DNA of 64,000 bases from Anisus vortex (GCA_949126835.1 OX421497.1:5092636-5156635); one strand, 5' to 3'. Positions 34,701 to 47,311 are shown, numbered from the stretch's first letter. The notes: a model not told the origin generated them from the sequence alone. Program-made: numbers and translations.

Positions 34701-37700
34701 GATCAATGAGGGGGGAAATTCATATAACAAACCAACCTTTTCATCTCCTCAATTTTCCTCTTCTTCATCTCTGCTGCCTTCTTTAACCTCTCCATATCCC
34801 GGGACTCTTTCTCTAACATCTTTTGCTTCTTCTGCTCCTGAATAACCTGAAAGCAAACAAAAACTATGAGCAGTGAGACATCATCACCCTATCCTTACAG
34901 GAAATATGTGTCAAAAGCTGGGAACTAATTTTTTTTTTTTTTAAATTCAGGTAAGAAAAGTAAAGTTCAGGTAAGAAGTATATGGCTGCAAAAAATTACA
35001 GAGTCGGTTTTATATAGGGATTCACAGCTCTAAGTTAATATAAAGGATTAAAAAAAATGATCCAGTATACTGTATACTAAACAGTAAAGCCCCTTACCTG
35101 AAGGCTTAACACAGGTGAGGGTGAGCTTTTCTTTAAGAACGAATGAACAGGACCGGCACTCTGCGGGGTATTTTTCACAAACGTAAACAGCCTGCTGGTG
35201 TTCATTACAAAACCTGGGGTTCTGTTAGTAAACCCAGAAATCTTTTTTTGGGCACTGTTAAACTTGAAAGCTCTTGGACTCTGAAAAAAAAAAAATTAAT
35301 TGTGAATTAAGTTTGGTCGTAGATCTAATAATTTTTGGACCAACAAAAGATGAGAATGGATGGAAGATGCGCACCAATAGAGGTCTATGAGTTTATATGA
35401 AGACTATGGTGGCAGAGATAAAGAAGGGCAGACTACACTGGACAGGCCCCCTGAACAGGGTTCTCACATTTTTTCCGAAAAAAATTCAAGGCTGTTTCCA
35501 GACTATTTCAAGGCTATAAGAGCCAAATTTCAGGCTGCTGGAACACATTATTTGGAAAATGGTCACACGCCTCCTCCCCCTAAGTGACCTAAATATTGCG
35601 TGAATGAGGTATTAATCTAAGGCTTGGTCAGTGGGTGTTTATGGCGTATAAAAATGAGATCGGCGTTTTTTGTCTGAGCTTGATTTTTATAATAAATTTA
35701 GATATAAATATAGATTTAGATAAATTTCCAGGCTAATAGGCTATTTTTCCAGGCTAAAATGCCAATATTCAAGGCTGTCCAGGCCTTGATTTGTTTTTTT
35801 GAAACTCCAGACTTTTCAGACTGCGTGAGAACCCTGCCTGAAACGAATGCCAAACAGCAGAGGAGCGAAAGTAATATATACTCAGAACCCCAGAGTAAAA
35901 CGGCCTAAAGGCAGACCCAGACTGAGATGGTTGGACGATGTCGAGATAGATCTGCGACAGATCGGGGTCCAGGCCTGGAAAAAGAAGGCAATGGACAGGT
36001 CCGAGTGGAAGGAGGTGGTGATGCAGGCCAGAGCCTTCCATGGGCTGTAGCGCCAAGGATACTGATGATAATTGATTACTATCGTCAATAAGTTTATTCT
36101 CAATACAGCTCAACCACAAAAATGATTGCTTAATTTTTGCTAACACAAAAAAAAATTACCCTCGAATTATGTAAAGGATTATTGTAATGAAAACACACAC
36201 TAAATTTATCACATACACTAATTATAAGCAGTTTTTGAATATTAATACATATTTTAAGCAAATTTGACAATAAATAATGTTTTTAATGTAAAAAAACACA
36301 CAACTTATTTCTTACCCTTCTGGGTGGTGACTTGTAAGTATCTTTAAGTAGTCCTGCATTACCTATAAAAAAAAGAGTACTTTTTAAAAGGAAGAAAAAC
36401 AATTTTCTTCAATTTCAATACCTTTGTCAAATGTGTAAAAATTAAAATGATATAAATTTAAAAAAACAAACAGTCATTAAGATAGGGCCCTAAACAAGGG
36501 TATGAAACAGAGTAGTGACTAAATGGCATAAACAAAGCTTTTCTCGATCATCTTCCCCATCTATACATGTACTAGCATTCACCATGATTCAAACCCTGGA
36601 CCTATGGTACTCAGGACTATGACAAAATTGATAAATTCCGTATTATGAAAAAAAAAGTTTGAAGTTTATTGAAATATTATTATTTATTTTTTTCAGAGGC
36701 AAATACTTAGATGTCCGTTTAGGATCTACATTATGTTTACAGTCCCAATTGAATAAAAGTATGATCTTATTTTAATATTATGTGGATGTGTATATAAAGC
36801 TGAACTATGATTGCATTATGATATTACCTCCTGCTCTAAATGGAGAAACAACAACATAAGCTTGATTTTCCTGTCAAATAAAAAAATCATCACATTTTGA
36901 GCTGTTAATCTATGCATATTTTATTACTAACAGACACAGATACTAAGAAGATAATTATCATTTCAGCAGCTTGGTTCAAGACTTTAGTCAAAGTCTTATA
37001 AAGTTATTATAATTTCAGCTTAGTTTTTTTATGAGCTTGTAATAGTAATATATAAAATAATTTTTCTTTTAAAGGTAACAAGACAAACTTCTGCCATACA
37101 ATTTTTTATAGCTTTGAATAAAAATAATGTCTTTAAAGAAAGAAAAGACTGTTCTGCTATTAAAACAAAACAATATATAGCACAAAATCAACACACATGA
37201 GTAAAGCTTACCAAAGGCTTGTCTAACTGATAAGAACGAGTTCTTTTAGGACATGGGGATAAACCTCTCTCCTCTACACCTCTTTTTATTCCACACCTGT
37301 AAGTACATGGAAATGGAACTTTTACATTGAGTGGCAACAAACCAAGCATTAAAATAATGTAAAAAACAAATCACTTACCCAAGATTCCTTATAAAGCATA
37401 TATAGATAAAAAAAACAGAACACATTTTTTTTAATAAAAAATCTAAAAGTGTCATAAAAAATTTAAATTTCCTTTTACTTTTATGAGTTTAAAAAATTCC
37501 TATTTTAGTCAATTGGTGTCCAGGTGTTATTTTTCTAAATTATTTGCTTGCTGATAACCTGCTCTTCAATGTTAACCTGTAACCCATATTGAAAATATAT
37601 TTGTGAATAGTTTTTAATACTCACAGAACTCTTGCCTATTTTTTTAAAAACAACAACATGCTTTAGGTTAAGGACTCCTTAAGAAATTGATTTCATTTTT

Positions 37701-40700
37701 CTTTTAAATAAAAAAAATTTTCACATTGCTTTTTCCATTGAGTTGAAATTACTTAAATTTTTCCAAACTCTGTGTCAGTTTTCCTAAATGTTGCCAACTC
37801 ATATGAATACTGTTAATGGGACTATGATTTTCACTCACCTGTTTTTGTTCACATCTTTTACATTGGCTTTAACAGGTTCCACAGCAGCGGGGGTGGGAGC
37901 AGCCGCCACTTTAGCCTTTTTCGTTTTTGTCCTCGACCCCTCGTTCTCCGGCTGAGCCTCGTCGCCCTCCCGCTCTTTCATCAAGCGAGTCTTTGTCCGC
38001 GTTGTCCTGCCCGTTGAGCTCTCGCCGTCTTCCTTTGTAAATGTTGCGTCGAGATTTGCCGGTGGTCCCCCGCAATCTTTGGCCTCTTGGGGCGCCGAAC
38101 TATTTTCCAGCTGCTGTTTTTGTGCCATAGCTCTAGTTCTGGTCCTGGTGGATCTGCTTGGTTCAATGTCCTGCATGGCAACCGGCTTCAAGAAAACACC
38201 ACCGACCTCGCTGCTCTGAACGGCGTTGGGTTTTGAGAAAGTGTTATCATTTACAGATTTACCACTGGAGCTGCTGAGCTCTACAGCGCTGTCACTCGAG
38301 GTCTGGTCAAGTGTTGAATCCAGACAGCCCGCTGCATCGATTAAGGGAGCAGTCTTGATTTTCACCATTTCACGATCTTTAAGCAGGGCTGGCTTATCTT
38401 GGCTGTAAATCTCAAACACTTCCGTAACAACCACCTGGGTCACATCCAATTCCGAAACAGTTTTTTTACTCTGCTGATCCTTCTTGTCCCCCTTCAGGCT
38501 GCTTGAGCCGTCGTCTGATCCCGAGGGGCCACTCTTGGGCCCGCCGTGGCCCATCCCTGCTATGGGCGTGCTCTTCGACTTCACAATTTCAAACTCTTTG
38601 AGCTTCAGGGCTTTTGTGTCGCCCTCGTATTCAAAGACTTCTGTCACCAGTACTTGTGTTTCATCAAGCTGGGGACACTTGGTTTGTTTACTTTCCTTCT
38701 CAACCATCCTAGCCTCCTCCTCCTCTTGTTGAAGCTGTTGGAGTTCTGCTTGAGCTGGCAGCATAACTACTTTTTTATTGGTCTGATTGAAAGAAAAAAT
38801 ATATAAAACAAATGGAAAGTAATAAATAATAGGAAGAAAGATGAACATAGTTTATCCTTAAAAAAAAATAGTCAATTTTTGAGAAGGGAAATGTTTCAAT
38901 ACACATCTTACAGCTATACAACTAAAACTTTCTGGTTAGAATTTGAATTTGATATGCTTGATCTATCATGATGATGTAAAGTAAAGTACCCATTGGACCA
39001 AATTGATCAACAGGTCCGTGAAACAGGGGATTGTGTGGCCACAAAAGGCCCAGCTGCCTTTTTTTCTTCAACCCAACTCATGACAGGTACCCATTGGGTG
39101 GGTAGACTCAGGGACACACTCCAGTCCCGGGAAGAAATCCAAGCCTTCACCAGGATTCAAACCCAGAGCCTTCTTTACGCCAGCGGAACGCGCTTCTGCT
39201 TGGCCATCATGCTAGACATCATGATGGTGCACTAACAGGTGATAAAACATGTACAGTGAGGATGAAAATTTAAAAGAAGACCACTAATTTACCTCACTGT
39301 GTCCAGGCATTTCCTTGACACTCATCTTCTCCTTATGCTCATCAGGTATGTCGCTCAAGACACCAGCTTTCCCTTTTCCTTCAGTGATATGTGGTTGCGG
39401 TCTGGGAGATTTCTTACTAGGGACTGGCTCTTTCGTAGAGGTTGGCGTCATTTTATCCACCCCTTTGTGTGGTTGGTTGTAGACAGGGCTTCTCGTGGCA
39501 CTTCTCTTAATCAACTCCTCATAGGCTTTTGTCCTGACTCTGACGCTCGGGCTGATCTCGGGCTTCTTGGCAGCCTGGGATTTGCCCACGTGCCTGCGAG
39601 ACTGCCGCGTTGGCCTTGGGGCGAGCTCATCTTCATTATACACGGGTTTAGTTGACCGGGTGTTTCTCTTAGGACGACCGGCCTTTGTTAAGCTGCTTTC
39701 GGATGATGATTCATTCACCACCACCTCCTCCAGTGCAGATTTCTCTGAATTGAAGCTTGAAAAAAAATGAATACACAACATATTAAAAGCTAAATTTATA
39801 TTTCATCAAGCCAACTTCCAGACATGCCTACCCCTAAGGACTAAAAAGAGGAACAATCTTGATGAAAAAGAGGATTTTTCATCAAAAAAGCGGAACACTC
39901 TTTATCTGACAATCTTTTATAACAAAAAAAAAAAAAAAAAAAGCTAAAATCTAGGCCTCTAGGCCTATTATTAGATTTAAAATGTAGGTAGGCTTACGTT
40001 TCACAGACAATTCGCAATCCGCAATGGATCTAGATCTAGTAGGCCTACAAAGAACATTAAATTCACATTTGCTGAATAAACTCCTCTGAATATTCCTTCC
40101 AATAACACTGAATTAGTTCTTTTACAATTTGAACAAGTCATATTTAAACTTTCTGAGCCAGGACGTTTAGACATTTTAACAATCTTAGCAATACAGTAAA
40201 GGAAAAGAATATTAATTGCCAAACACGAGTAATACCGCAAAAAACGTTAGAAAAGCCCACAATATCTCTTTTAATAAACCCAGAAAACCCAAGTAATGAT
40301 AATTATAGCATTGCGACTTTTTTGTGCCTTTGTTTTATCAACCTAGACACGGACTATATTTCAACCCATGAAAAACCCAAACTTTCCAATTTGGCGTAAC
40401 AAAACTAGTAAAAAGCGTAACGGCGTAACAAAGTGTGTTTTTTAATCAAAAAGCGGAACAAATACGCCAAAAGCGGAACGGTAGGCATGTCTGCAACTTC
40501 CCAGGCGTTGGGCTGGGAAAAATTAAATAGGCCACTATAAGCAACAGATAAACATTCAGAAACTACAATAAACATAAAAATATAGGCTAGATCTAATAAT
40601 TTTTTTAATATAATTTTTTTTTTACTGAAAACATTTAGGATAGTAATTTAAAATAAATACTGTGATATTGTAAATTAAAAAAAAAGCATGTTTTTTTCTT

Positions 40701-42016
40701 TAATCAAAAAGTAAGGCCTCTCCCTGTGGATGAGAATCAAAGACGCTAACCATTACGCTAGGGAAACCACACGTCAATAAGGGATCACAAAAGTAAGATA
40801 TTAGACAGTAAGGCCACATGTCTTTATTTAAAGTTTAAATAAACCAATTCGATTGGTTAAACACACACACAGACCACTTTATATATATATATAGAGAGAG
40901 ATATCTTAAAGTATGTGCACCGGACTAGTTTATTTGTTACTCTATTATACATAAATAAACAATACCTGCACTCTTCAAATTTTAACTTTGTGGGGACAAC
41001 TTTTGAGTTACTTATATTTGTTTCATTTTCTTTTTCTTCGTCCAGCTCTGACAATTTCCTCTTGACCTTTCTCTGTTTTTGCTTTTTTTGGCCTGGAGTT
41101 TTTGGCATCATTTGTAATTTGTTTCTGTTGGACATGGAAACAAAGATTTTTATTCATCACACATGATTTAAATTTCATTATACATTGTCATGATTTTTAT
41201 CAGGGTTTTTTTTTTTACTCCTTAAAAAAAATCAGTTTCATTTAAATTCCAAAGCTTTTTCCAAAACTTACAAACAGATTTACAGTGACAGTGGTATATG
41301 TATGATTGAAATATATTAATGTCTGCTAGTGCAGGGGTCGGCAAACATTTGATAATAGTGTGCCAAAGTAGGATATCAAACACATTCTTTGTGCCATCAG
41401 CTTAATAGCCATCCTTTTCTACTACTCAATTTTTTGTAGAAGAGGCTTACATTGCCTTTTTAAGAGGACTTGTGTTCCATAAAAAAATCGCCCTGCATGC
41501 AAAGTGTGGCACGGGTTCCATAGGTTGCCATGCCCCTCTGCAAGTGTATATAGGCTATTTAGTGCAAAGATATAAAAAATGATACTGAATGTTTTTAACG
41601 TTTCCATAACATGACAGGAATTTTAAAAGGATTCACGAAAGTTGACCACACACTTAACTTATAAATATTGTTCATGCTGCTTCGCCACTTTTGTGAAATT
41701 CACAAACTTTCTGAAACCTTGGTCAATTATTCCCAAAAAGTAAACAAATTCAGTCAATGTTCCCGAAACTTTCCCCACCCCTATAAACCCTTTTTTATCA
41801 ACAAGAAGCAAAAAAATTTAAATTTGAAAAAGTCATAACGGATACCTACCTTTTAACAGAAAACATAATAAACGCTTCATTTTTCACTTCCTCTAACCAT
41901 GTTAGCCCTTGTTCAATTACAGACGCCTCTTTCTCTAAAGCTTTCTGGCATTCCTCCAAAGGCAAAAGTAGAGAACTACATGCAAGGGGAAATTTCTTTG
42001 TCCAACCGTTTTCCAT
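28798..42016 (-). CDS. INCENP: Inner centromere protein, complete, 14 coding exons
   Basis: INCENP scaffolds the chromosomal passenger complex: its N-terminus binds Survivin/Borealin at centromeres, and its C-terminal IN-box binds and activates Aurora B (family knowledge). Exons: 42016-41850, 41124-40966, 39755-39293, 38782-37839, 37296-37212, 36870-36828, 36362-36316, 35280-35098, 34846-34737, 33042-32875, 32254-32179, 30851-30679, 30008-29866, 28961-28798. Every border is AG/GT and all phases agree, giving 974 residues (human about 918). Seen: an N-terminal segment with QGLTWLEEVKNEAF (about 36-49); MPKTPGQKK (about 61); a long Ser/Lys-rich middle; TRTP and NTP motifs near 655-675; a charged Lys/Glu helix at about 698-850; DIGSDESTDDDEAP and IPKWATG (about 898-921) opening the IN-box; and TSSAIWN at the end, matching the TSS motif phosphorylated by Aurora B. 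The start is the only ATG before the conserved N-terminal block. Confidence 0.96.
31026..31100. repeat. 17-bp tandem triplication in an INCENP intron
   Basis: GACTCTGCAGCAAGCTT is repeated three times head-to-tail at about 31048-31098, just left of a SINE. Recent slippage product. Confidence 0.8.
31110..31270 (+). repeat. SINE family 1, 5'-truncated
   Basis: Begins at the B-box side (GGGTTCAAAGGCTAGGATTT), continues GTGCTGGCCATACAGTCCCC and ends GGGGGATACTTTAC. Lies in the INCENP intron between 30851 and 32179. Confidence 0.75.
33453..33711 (+). repeat. SINE family 1, full length
   Basis: The best-preserved copy: head GCGGCCAAGTGGCAGTGCAT, B box CTGGGTTCAAATCC, body GAGGGTGTCCTTGAGTCTAC, TGTGCTGGCCACACAATC, tail GAGGGGTACTTTACTTTAC. 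It gives the reference structure for the family. In an INCENP intron, antisense to the gene. Confidence 0.9.
34211..34300 (-). repeat. LINE 3'-end fragment
   Basis: The minus strand reads RPEWKEVVKQAKALHGL and a stop, the C-terminus of a reverse transcriptase of the same type as at 35847-36050 (SEWKEVVMQARAFHGL). A very short 5'-truncated copy in an INCENP intron. Confidence 0.75.
34385..34640 (+). repeat. LINE 3'-end fragment (second lineage)
   Basis: One plus-strand frame gives a SLWNNLP-type remnant around 34475-34500, then ESETTEY and a Lys-rich stretch, resembling the 'LWN.LP..IR......FK..L' ending of CR1/Jockey-like LINEs. The 3' part (34520-34640) is the reverse complement of 51440-51560. 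In an INCENP intron, antisense to the gene. Confidence 0.6.
35340..36055 (+). pseudogene. LINE reverse-transcriptase C-terminal relic split by a MITE
   Basis: The right part (35847-36050) encodes VKRPKGRPRLRWLDDVEIDL and SEWKEVVMQARAFHGL, the typical end of an RTE-like non-LTR reverse transcriptase. The left part (35390-35455) fits the preceding block in the same direction. Element 35456-35836 interrupts the frame between them. It lies in an INCENP intron on the strand opposite to the gene. Confidence 0.8.
35456..35836. mobile_element. hAT-type MITE, 381 bp, inserted in a LINE relic
   Basis: Ends CAGGGTTCTCAC and GTGAGAACCCTG are perfect 12-bp inverted repeats. Flanks CCCTGAAC and GCCTGAAA are near-duplicates (6 of 8). 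The interior repeats CAAGGCTGT/CCAGGCTAA phrases. The interrupted LINE reading frame independently fixes the insertion point. Confidence 0.8.
38974..39212 (-). repeat. SINE family 1, nearly full length
   Basis: Minus orientation: B-box region GGGTTTGAATCCTGGTGAAG, CTACCCACCCAATGGGTACC and the tail ATGGGTACTTTACTTTAC. Lies in the INCENP intron between 38782 and 39293. Confidence 0.85.
40495..40890. repeat. CCCGG-hairpin / tRNA-module family, diverged copy 2
   Basis: Shares with 11975-12475 the order CCAGGCGTTGGGCTGGG, AGCAACAGATAAACATTCAG, TTTTACTGAAAACATTTAGG, a tRNA-like middle (GAGAATCAAAGACGCTAACC) and the end AACACACACACAGACCACTT. The terminal hairpin is mutated. In an INCENP intron. Confidence 0.55.
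41332..41538. mobile_element. hAT-type MITE, 207 bp
   Basis: Starts CAGGGGTCGGCAAAC and ends GGTTGCCATGCCCCTC. Flanks TGCTAGTG (41324-41331) and TGCAAGTG (41539-41546) match at 7 of 8. Same family as 3718 and 60514. In an INCENP intron. Confidence 0.8.
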
Positions 42017-43386
42017 TTTATAAGGAAGTTGACCAAACCAAGCTTCCTTTTTTTTCCTAGAAGTAAATTGTACATCGAGATTTCACGGCATGTTTATTAT
42101 AAGGAATAATTTTTGCATTCAAATTTAATTTAGTCAAGAAAAACTAATGTTTTTCTGCTTGCTCTGAGACAAACGCTAACTTATTGGTCTACGCTATGTG
42201 TATATTATATTATAGTGTGTGTTTACATTTTATGAACAAAGACACACAAATTAAATTGCAGCTACTATTTACCTAAGTTCACTTGGCCCATTTAGAATTA
42301 TAATTTTTTACTTTTGCATTAGTGTTTTTATGAAATAAAAAATATTTAGATTCTGGAAGATAAGGTTCTTATGGTATTTTTAAAATTTGTTCATAAATGT
42401 ATCACTAATTTTGCTTCATGTTTGTCAAGTTAAGATAGCCCTAAGAAAATGTAAATTTGGATAGCCTTTTACCTTTTATTTGTGACGGGACAGTCTTCTT
42501 CTTCACCAAGTGGATCTTACCTCCAGCCTGGAATGTGGAACCGTTTCCTGTGACTGTGAGGTGCAATGTAATTACCACTATCCTATAAGAAAAATAATTT
42601 ATCACATATAGGGCAAAGTAAACAATAGACTTTAGAAAACAAGAACAGTCTTATAGGCCTATATGCAATACTGAATAAGGCCTAAAGATGTGGTAAATAT
42701 TATATTAATCACCAGCGTTACAAATATTGGTACCTTGACATCGGTCATGGCTTGACCTGGTAACAGCCTGACCAGCTGTTTTGTTTGTATAAACAACAAG
42801 AGTTGCAATAGTTTAAGTGTTCTTTTCAGATTTTTGCCTATCATTTAGAATACTTTTATTCAATTTTCTATACAACGGCATTTTTTAAGAGGCTTTTTTT
42901 CAGCTTATAATGATAAATTGTCTTCTTGCTGTTGTATAGAGTTTCAAATTTAAAGCTTTGTATTACAATCTAAGGTAGGATTTCCTTCAATCATTAGGCC
43001 TATTTAGGGGTGTTTTATGAACTAAGTTTTAATCACAGTTTCAGCTCATTTGAAGATATAATAAAGGAAGTAAAAAGAAAACCGTAAATTGAAGTTTTTA
43101 TTATACTCCCTTTATTTGCAAACTAAGTTAACCATCATGTAATTAAATAATTGATTGACTAAGTAGTACTGCAAATGTAACGTACAGAAAAAATATCTGT
43201 GTCGCAAATCTCAAAAATTTCTCCTTACTCAGTATGAATTGTTCTAAAAATAATCTTAGCGCATAATTTTTTTTTGAAGCTTTACGCCGAAAAACTATAA
43301 AAAGTTGCACAGGCATTTTTAACGCAAAATTAAAATATTTCTTATACTTTCCTTTTAAGAAATGAATATTGCCATAAGTGTAGTAT

Positions 43387-43907
43387 CAGGGTTCGTACAG
43401 AAAATTTGCCTCAAAATTTCAGGAGTTTTCCAAAAGTGTTCCAGGAGTATTCCAGACGTTTTTCAGGAGTAAATTTTTTGAAAAGCCAAGCTAAGCTCTT
43501 TAAAAAAAACTGATACCTCGCTACACAGCTTTTTTTGTGTTTTACAACATTATGGGGACTTATATTGCCTACATCCCAAGTTTGGATAGCAAAAATAAAC
43601 AAGATCTAGTAAAAAAAAAGAACCATGGAGTGGCATCACTGGTGTCATCAACGTTTGCGGAAATAGAAAGCGGCAAAGAGGGTTAACAGTAGTTAACACC
43701 AATAGGGCTTTCTGGAAAAGTGAAAGAACAATCTAAGAGCAGTGATTACGATTTTTTTTATTAATAATTAATATCCCTAAAAAAATAAGGAGTTTTTAGT
43801 ATTTTCCCAGGACTATATGCAGTTTTTCCAGGAGTTTTAAGGTCCTGGGACACAACTTTTTGTTTTCCAGGAGTTTCAAGGAGTTTCCAGGAGCTGTACG
43901 AACCCTG
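43387..43907. mobile_element. hAT-type MITE, 521 bp
   Basis: Ends CAGGGTTCGTACAG and CTGTACGAACCCTG are perfect 14-bp inverted repeats. Flanks TGTAGTAT and AGTATTAT match at 6 of 8. Both halves are packed with CAGGAGTTTTCC-like subterminal repeats. Related in end sequence to the element at 35456. Confidence 0.85.
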
Positions 43908-44254
43908 AGTATTATTAAGTTGTTTTAACTGAAAATTTGATAGGATGTATTGTTAGGCGCCACAAATCTGCTGTCCAAATTTCAGCTAGATCGGACCACG
44001 GGAAGTGGTCGAAAAATCGAAGCCAATTTTTGCTCCCTCGACGATTGCAGACAGACAGAAAATGCAACTTAAAATAAAGGGAGTAAAAATACAAAGTGTC
44101 TGCGCGTCCTGACAAATAATGCACGAGATATACGTCCGGCGACATAAGTCGCATGCCCTACCCAAAAATAATAAAAAGAAGCTACTGGCGCATGCCCATA
44201 ATCGTTTATTCTTGCCCAATCTGCTTAATTACTATTTTTTGATAATTAATATAA

Positions 44255-44332
44255 AGGTTTCCTGGCCTAGTGGTCAGAACTGTCTGCTGGCAAACGGCAT
44301 ATCGCAGGTTCTACACCAGCTGTCACCACCTT
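44255..44332 (+). repeat. tRNA-like SINE head
   Basis: CCTGGCCTAGTGGTCAGAAC resembles a tRNA A box and GCAGGTTCTACACC a B box about 40 bp later, followed by a poly-T run. Stem pairing for a functional tRNA is not convincing, so it is read as a tRNA-derived repeat. Confidence 0.45.
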
Positions 44333-46194
44333 TTTTTTTTTAATTCAATTATAGTAAAACGAGATATTTTGTGTTGAAAACGCAAATACCTCTCATTTAT
44401 TAATGTGGGTGGGCATATATTTCATTCAAAGTGTCAAAGAAATAAAAAAACGACTGTTAGGCCTAATGCCTATTTCTTTACCAAACATCTTATAAAGTCA
44501 TTAGTGAACAACTTGACTTGCTCCACAATTACAATGAGCCATTCATTTAAATGCATGTGGGTGGACATAACAATCTCATTCAATGTATCCATTCAAAGTA
44601 TTAAACTAATAATAAGACTTTTAGGCCTCATGCCCATTTCTTTATAAATGTGTTAATATCGATACGCTCTTGTCTCTCGTTTGAACTTGTAGTTGGGTGG
44701 TCAAATAACAAGCCCGCCGGAATAATATCTTCCGAATAATGTGTCAGGCGGTCACATGACGTGCTCGCTGGAAGAATATAATATCTCCCGCAATATATTG
44801 TCCGGTCGCCGGATGTATAGACACTAGACACTGCCATAAAAATATGATTATTTTATATCATTATCATTGTTTCATTTTTTTTAAATAATAAAAATATGAT
44901 ATAAAGAAATTAGGCCTATAGTGTCTATAGTATAGTTCTGAAACTAAGATAGTACTAAATAATAGGCTATGACTAGGCCTATGGAAACTATGGTATGGTT
45001 AATATTTTTTAAAGAAAATCTCTTGCCTTGTTACTACTCACTACTAGTTAGCTTTGTATTTTTTTACACTACAGATTACAGTGTCTACAGTCTACAGTGG
45101 TGCTACGCTACAGTACTAGTAAACCGACACTAGTCACTGGTATAGTCAGTAGATTTACTAGACATCACCAGTCAGAAAAGTCGTTCTTAAATTAGTCAAT
45201 TAATATTCGTCCTTGAGTTTGAGTTTTAGATGATAAAATGATAAATGATAATGATAGTCATTGATATTGATAGTGACTCAAGTCCAAGTGACTGATATAG
45301 TCGTTTTAGTTTTGTAGTTTTGTAAGATAGGTCTTGGCAATCTTACATGATGATGATTGAAGATACTAGTTAAGATAGTAGGGTGTAAAATGTATAGGCC
45401 TAGACTAGATTGGCCTAGATCTAGACACTACTGCGTACTAGACAGTAGGCTATTCATTATGATTAGGCCTATCATGCGAATATGCCCTAGGGCGGCCTAG
45501 GGCTAGGGCCTATGCCTATCCTATAGTGAATATTGAATCATAATCATCATAGTGTTCCAAAATATCGTCATATAATATAGTGATATGGGACATTATTATT
45601 TTATCAATATTCAGGAGTCGTGAATGTTTCAATTTTCAAAGAATGAACTTTCATGAAATGAATAATGATAATGGAGTTACTAATCTAATATTAATAAAAT
45701 ACTGATTTTTAACACTCCGAACACTCGCACATCATTTACCATGAACGAAATACACGTCATGATAGAGTCCTATAATTGATTTCTATGAAATAATATGTAC
45801 CATACATTAACAAGAATTTCATAAAATCACAAAACTATTTTCTAAAATAATATTTTTTGTGTAAAAACATAGCTTATTTACCATAAATTTACCATTTACA
45901 TTGCAGCGTAATCCATTTCCGATTTTTTCAAATTAAATGGCGTAAAAATGCAACCAATCAAAAAAGAGCTGCAAGCCTGTATCCACAAAGGAACCCAGAT
46001 TTTAAAGAAATAAACCCAGATAAATTTTTTAAAGTCTAAAACGGCAAAACCATTGCTTTTATTTACTCTACATATTTATCCACATATCCCTCTAAATCTA
46101 TTTTTATTTATTTGTCATCTATCCATAGACTATATCTTTTCCACCCACCCGTATATTTATGCCTCTATTCATATATCTATCATCTATCGCTCGT

Positions 46195-46550
46195 TCATTG
46201 TTCACTGGTTCTGCGGTTAGTTCACCGAGTAAGCATTCGGGCATGGAATCTGGATTGGGTTACCTGAACAAACAAGGAAAACCAGTAACTTCATCATCAT
46301 TTAAAATATTAATAAAAATGCAAGACTAGACTCGGACCACGGATCAGCATAGGACGCAATAATCTTCTTTATAGAATGAGCATATGCAATGTATAACATA
46401 AGATAAGACACGTCGCGGGTTCTATCCATGCCTCCTGCAGGAAGGAGTTTTGGGCCTAGTGGACGTAGCCTAATAATATTCTATCTAGAAGGAACGTCTG
46501 TAAAACTTATAATAAATAAGATATAAGATCACTTTCAACAAGAGGGGATT
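46195..46550 (+). repeat. SINE family 3, copy 2, interrupted
   Basis: Body phrases GCGGGTTCTATCCATGCCTC, TTTTGGGCCTAGTGGACG and CTATCTAGAAGGAACGTCTG match the minus-strand copy at 17945-18110. A tRNA-like head (CTGCGGTTAGTTCACCG) lies upstream near 46210, separated by about 150 bp of inserted or diverged sequence. Confidence 0.6.
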
Positions 46551-47311
46551 AATATAGGCCTATAAATTCAACCAAAAAATATGTTTTAAAAATGTTTTTG
46601 TCTGTTTGCCTGCGTAAGTTTATTCATCTATTATATTAAAATCCATAGGCTACTTCCATTTGTCTGAATGTATTAGTGCTGAGATTTTTAGTCTGTTTTC
46701 TTTTTATATCTACTACATAGCCCCACTAATCCCCTTTTTACTAGTAGGATTGTCATATTTCTTAATACGGTAGGCCTATACGATTCAGCACTTATAATAT
46801 CTCTACTATAACAAATTCTTTGCAGAAACTGCCAGTTGCCAGCCAGTTATCTATTGCACTTTTACGATACATTAAATTGACGAAATGTTTATTTTAAAAT
46901 TTTAATATATTTAAATATCTACCGGTAGCCTAGATGTCTATATAGCCTACTATTAGATTAGGCCTACGTAGACATTATTGTTAAAACTATCAAAATAGAA
47001 GTTGATATAGTTGATAGGCCTAGTCTATGTAAGATAAGTGTATGAAAATCTGGCACTCGGCGACATTGACAGTGTTCAGTCTTATTAAAAGCTGAAAGTA
47101 ATAAATAACGACCCATATCTTTTTAAAACTAATATTTATGAGCATTTGGCTGGCAAAAGAAAAATACTTTTTATCCAGTAAACGTTGATAGTAAACAAAG
47201 CTGTAAAGTCTAGCCTTTACGATTGATATGCTTGTTTAACAACAAAAACGCCGACCTGGCAAATTGTTCATATTTACTTTTTTTTTTGTTTTTTTTTTAA
47301 ACATTGTAAAA

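Larger units (their letters stand above)
42017..47311. other. Divergent spacer between INCENP and the R-Ras gene
   Basis: About 5.3 kb with no recognised coding exon. It holds a MITE (43387), tRNA-like repeats (44255, 46195), a diverged tandem duplication with a period of roughly 150 bp at 44405-44640 (GTGGGTGGGCAT/GTGGGTGGACAT), and dense CTAG/TAGGCCTA-rich DNA at 44900-45560. Promoters of both genes should lie near its ends; no core element was identified. Confidence 0.4.

Noticed and set aside
37981..38806. Plus-strand and alternate-frame ORFs across INCENP exon 4
   Set aside because: Shadows of the real minus-strand exon, which has correct phase at both splice sites.
42460..42590. Possible 5' UTR exon of INCENP on the minus strand
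   Set aside because: Donor-like sites occur (GTAAGATCC, GTAAAAGG), but without a coding frame or transcript evidence the exon cannot be chosen; the coding model starts at 42016 regardless.
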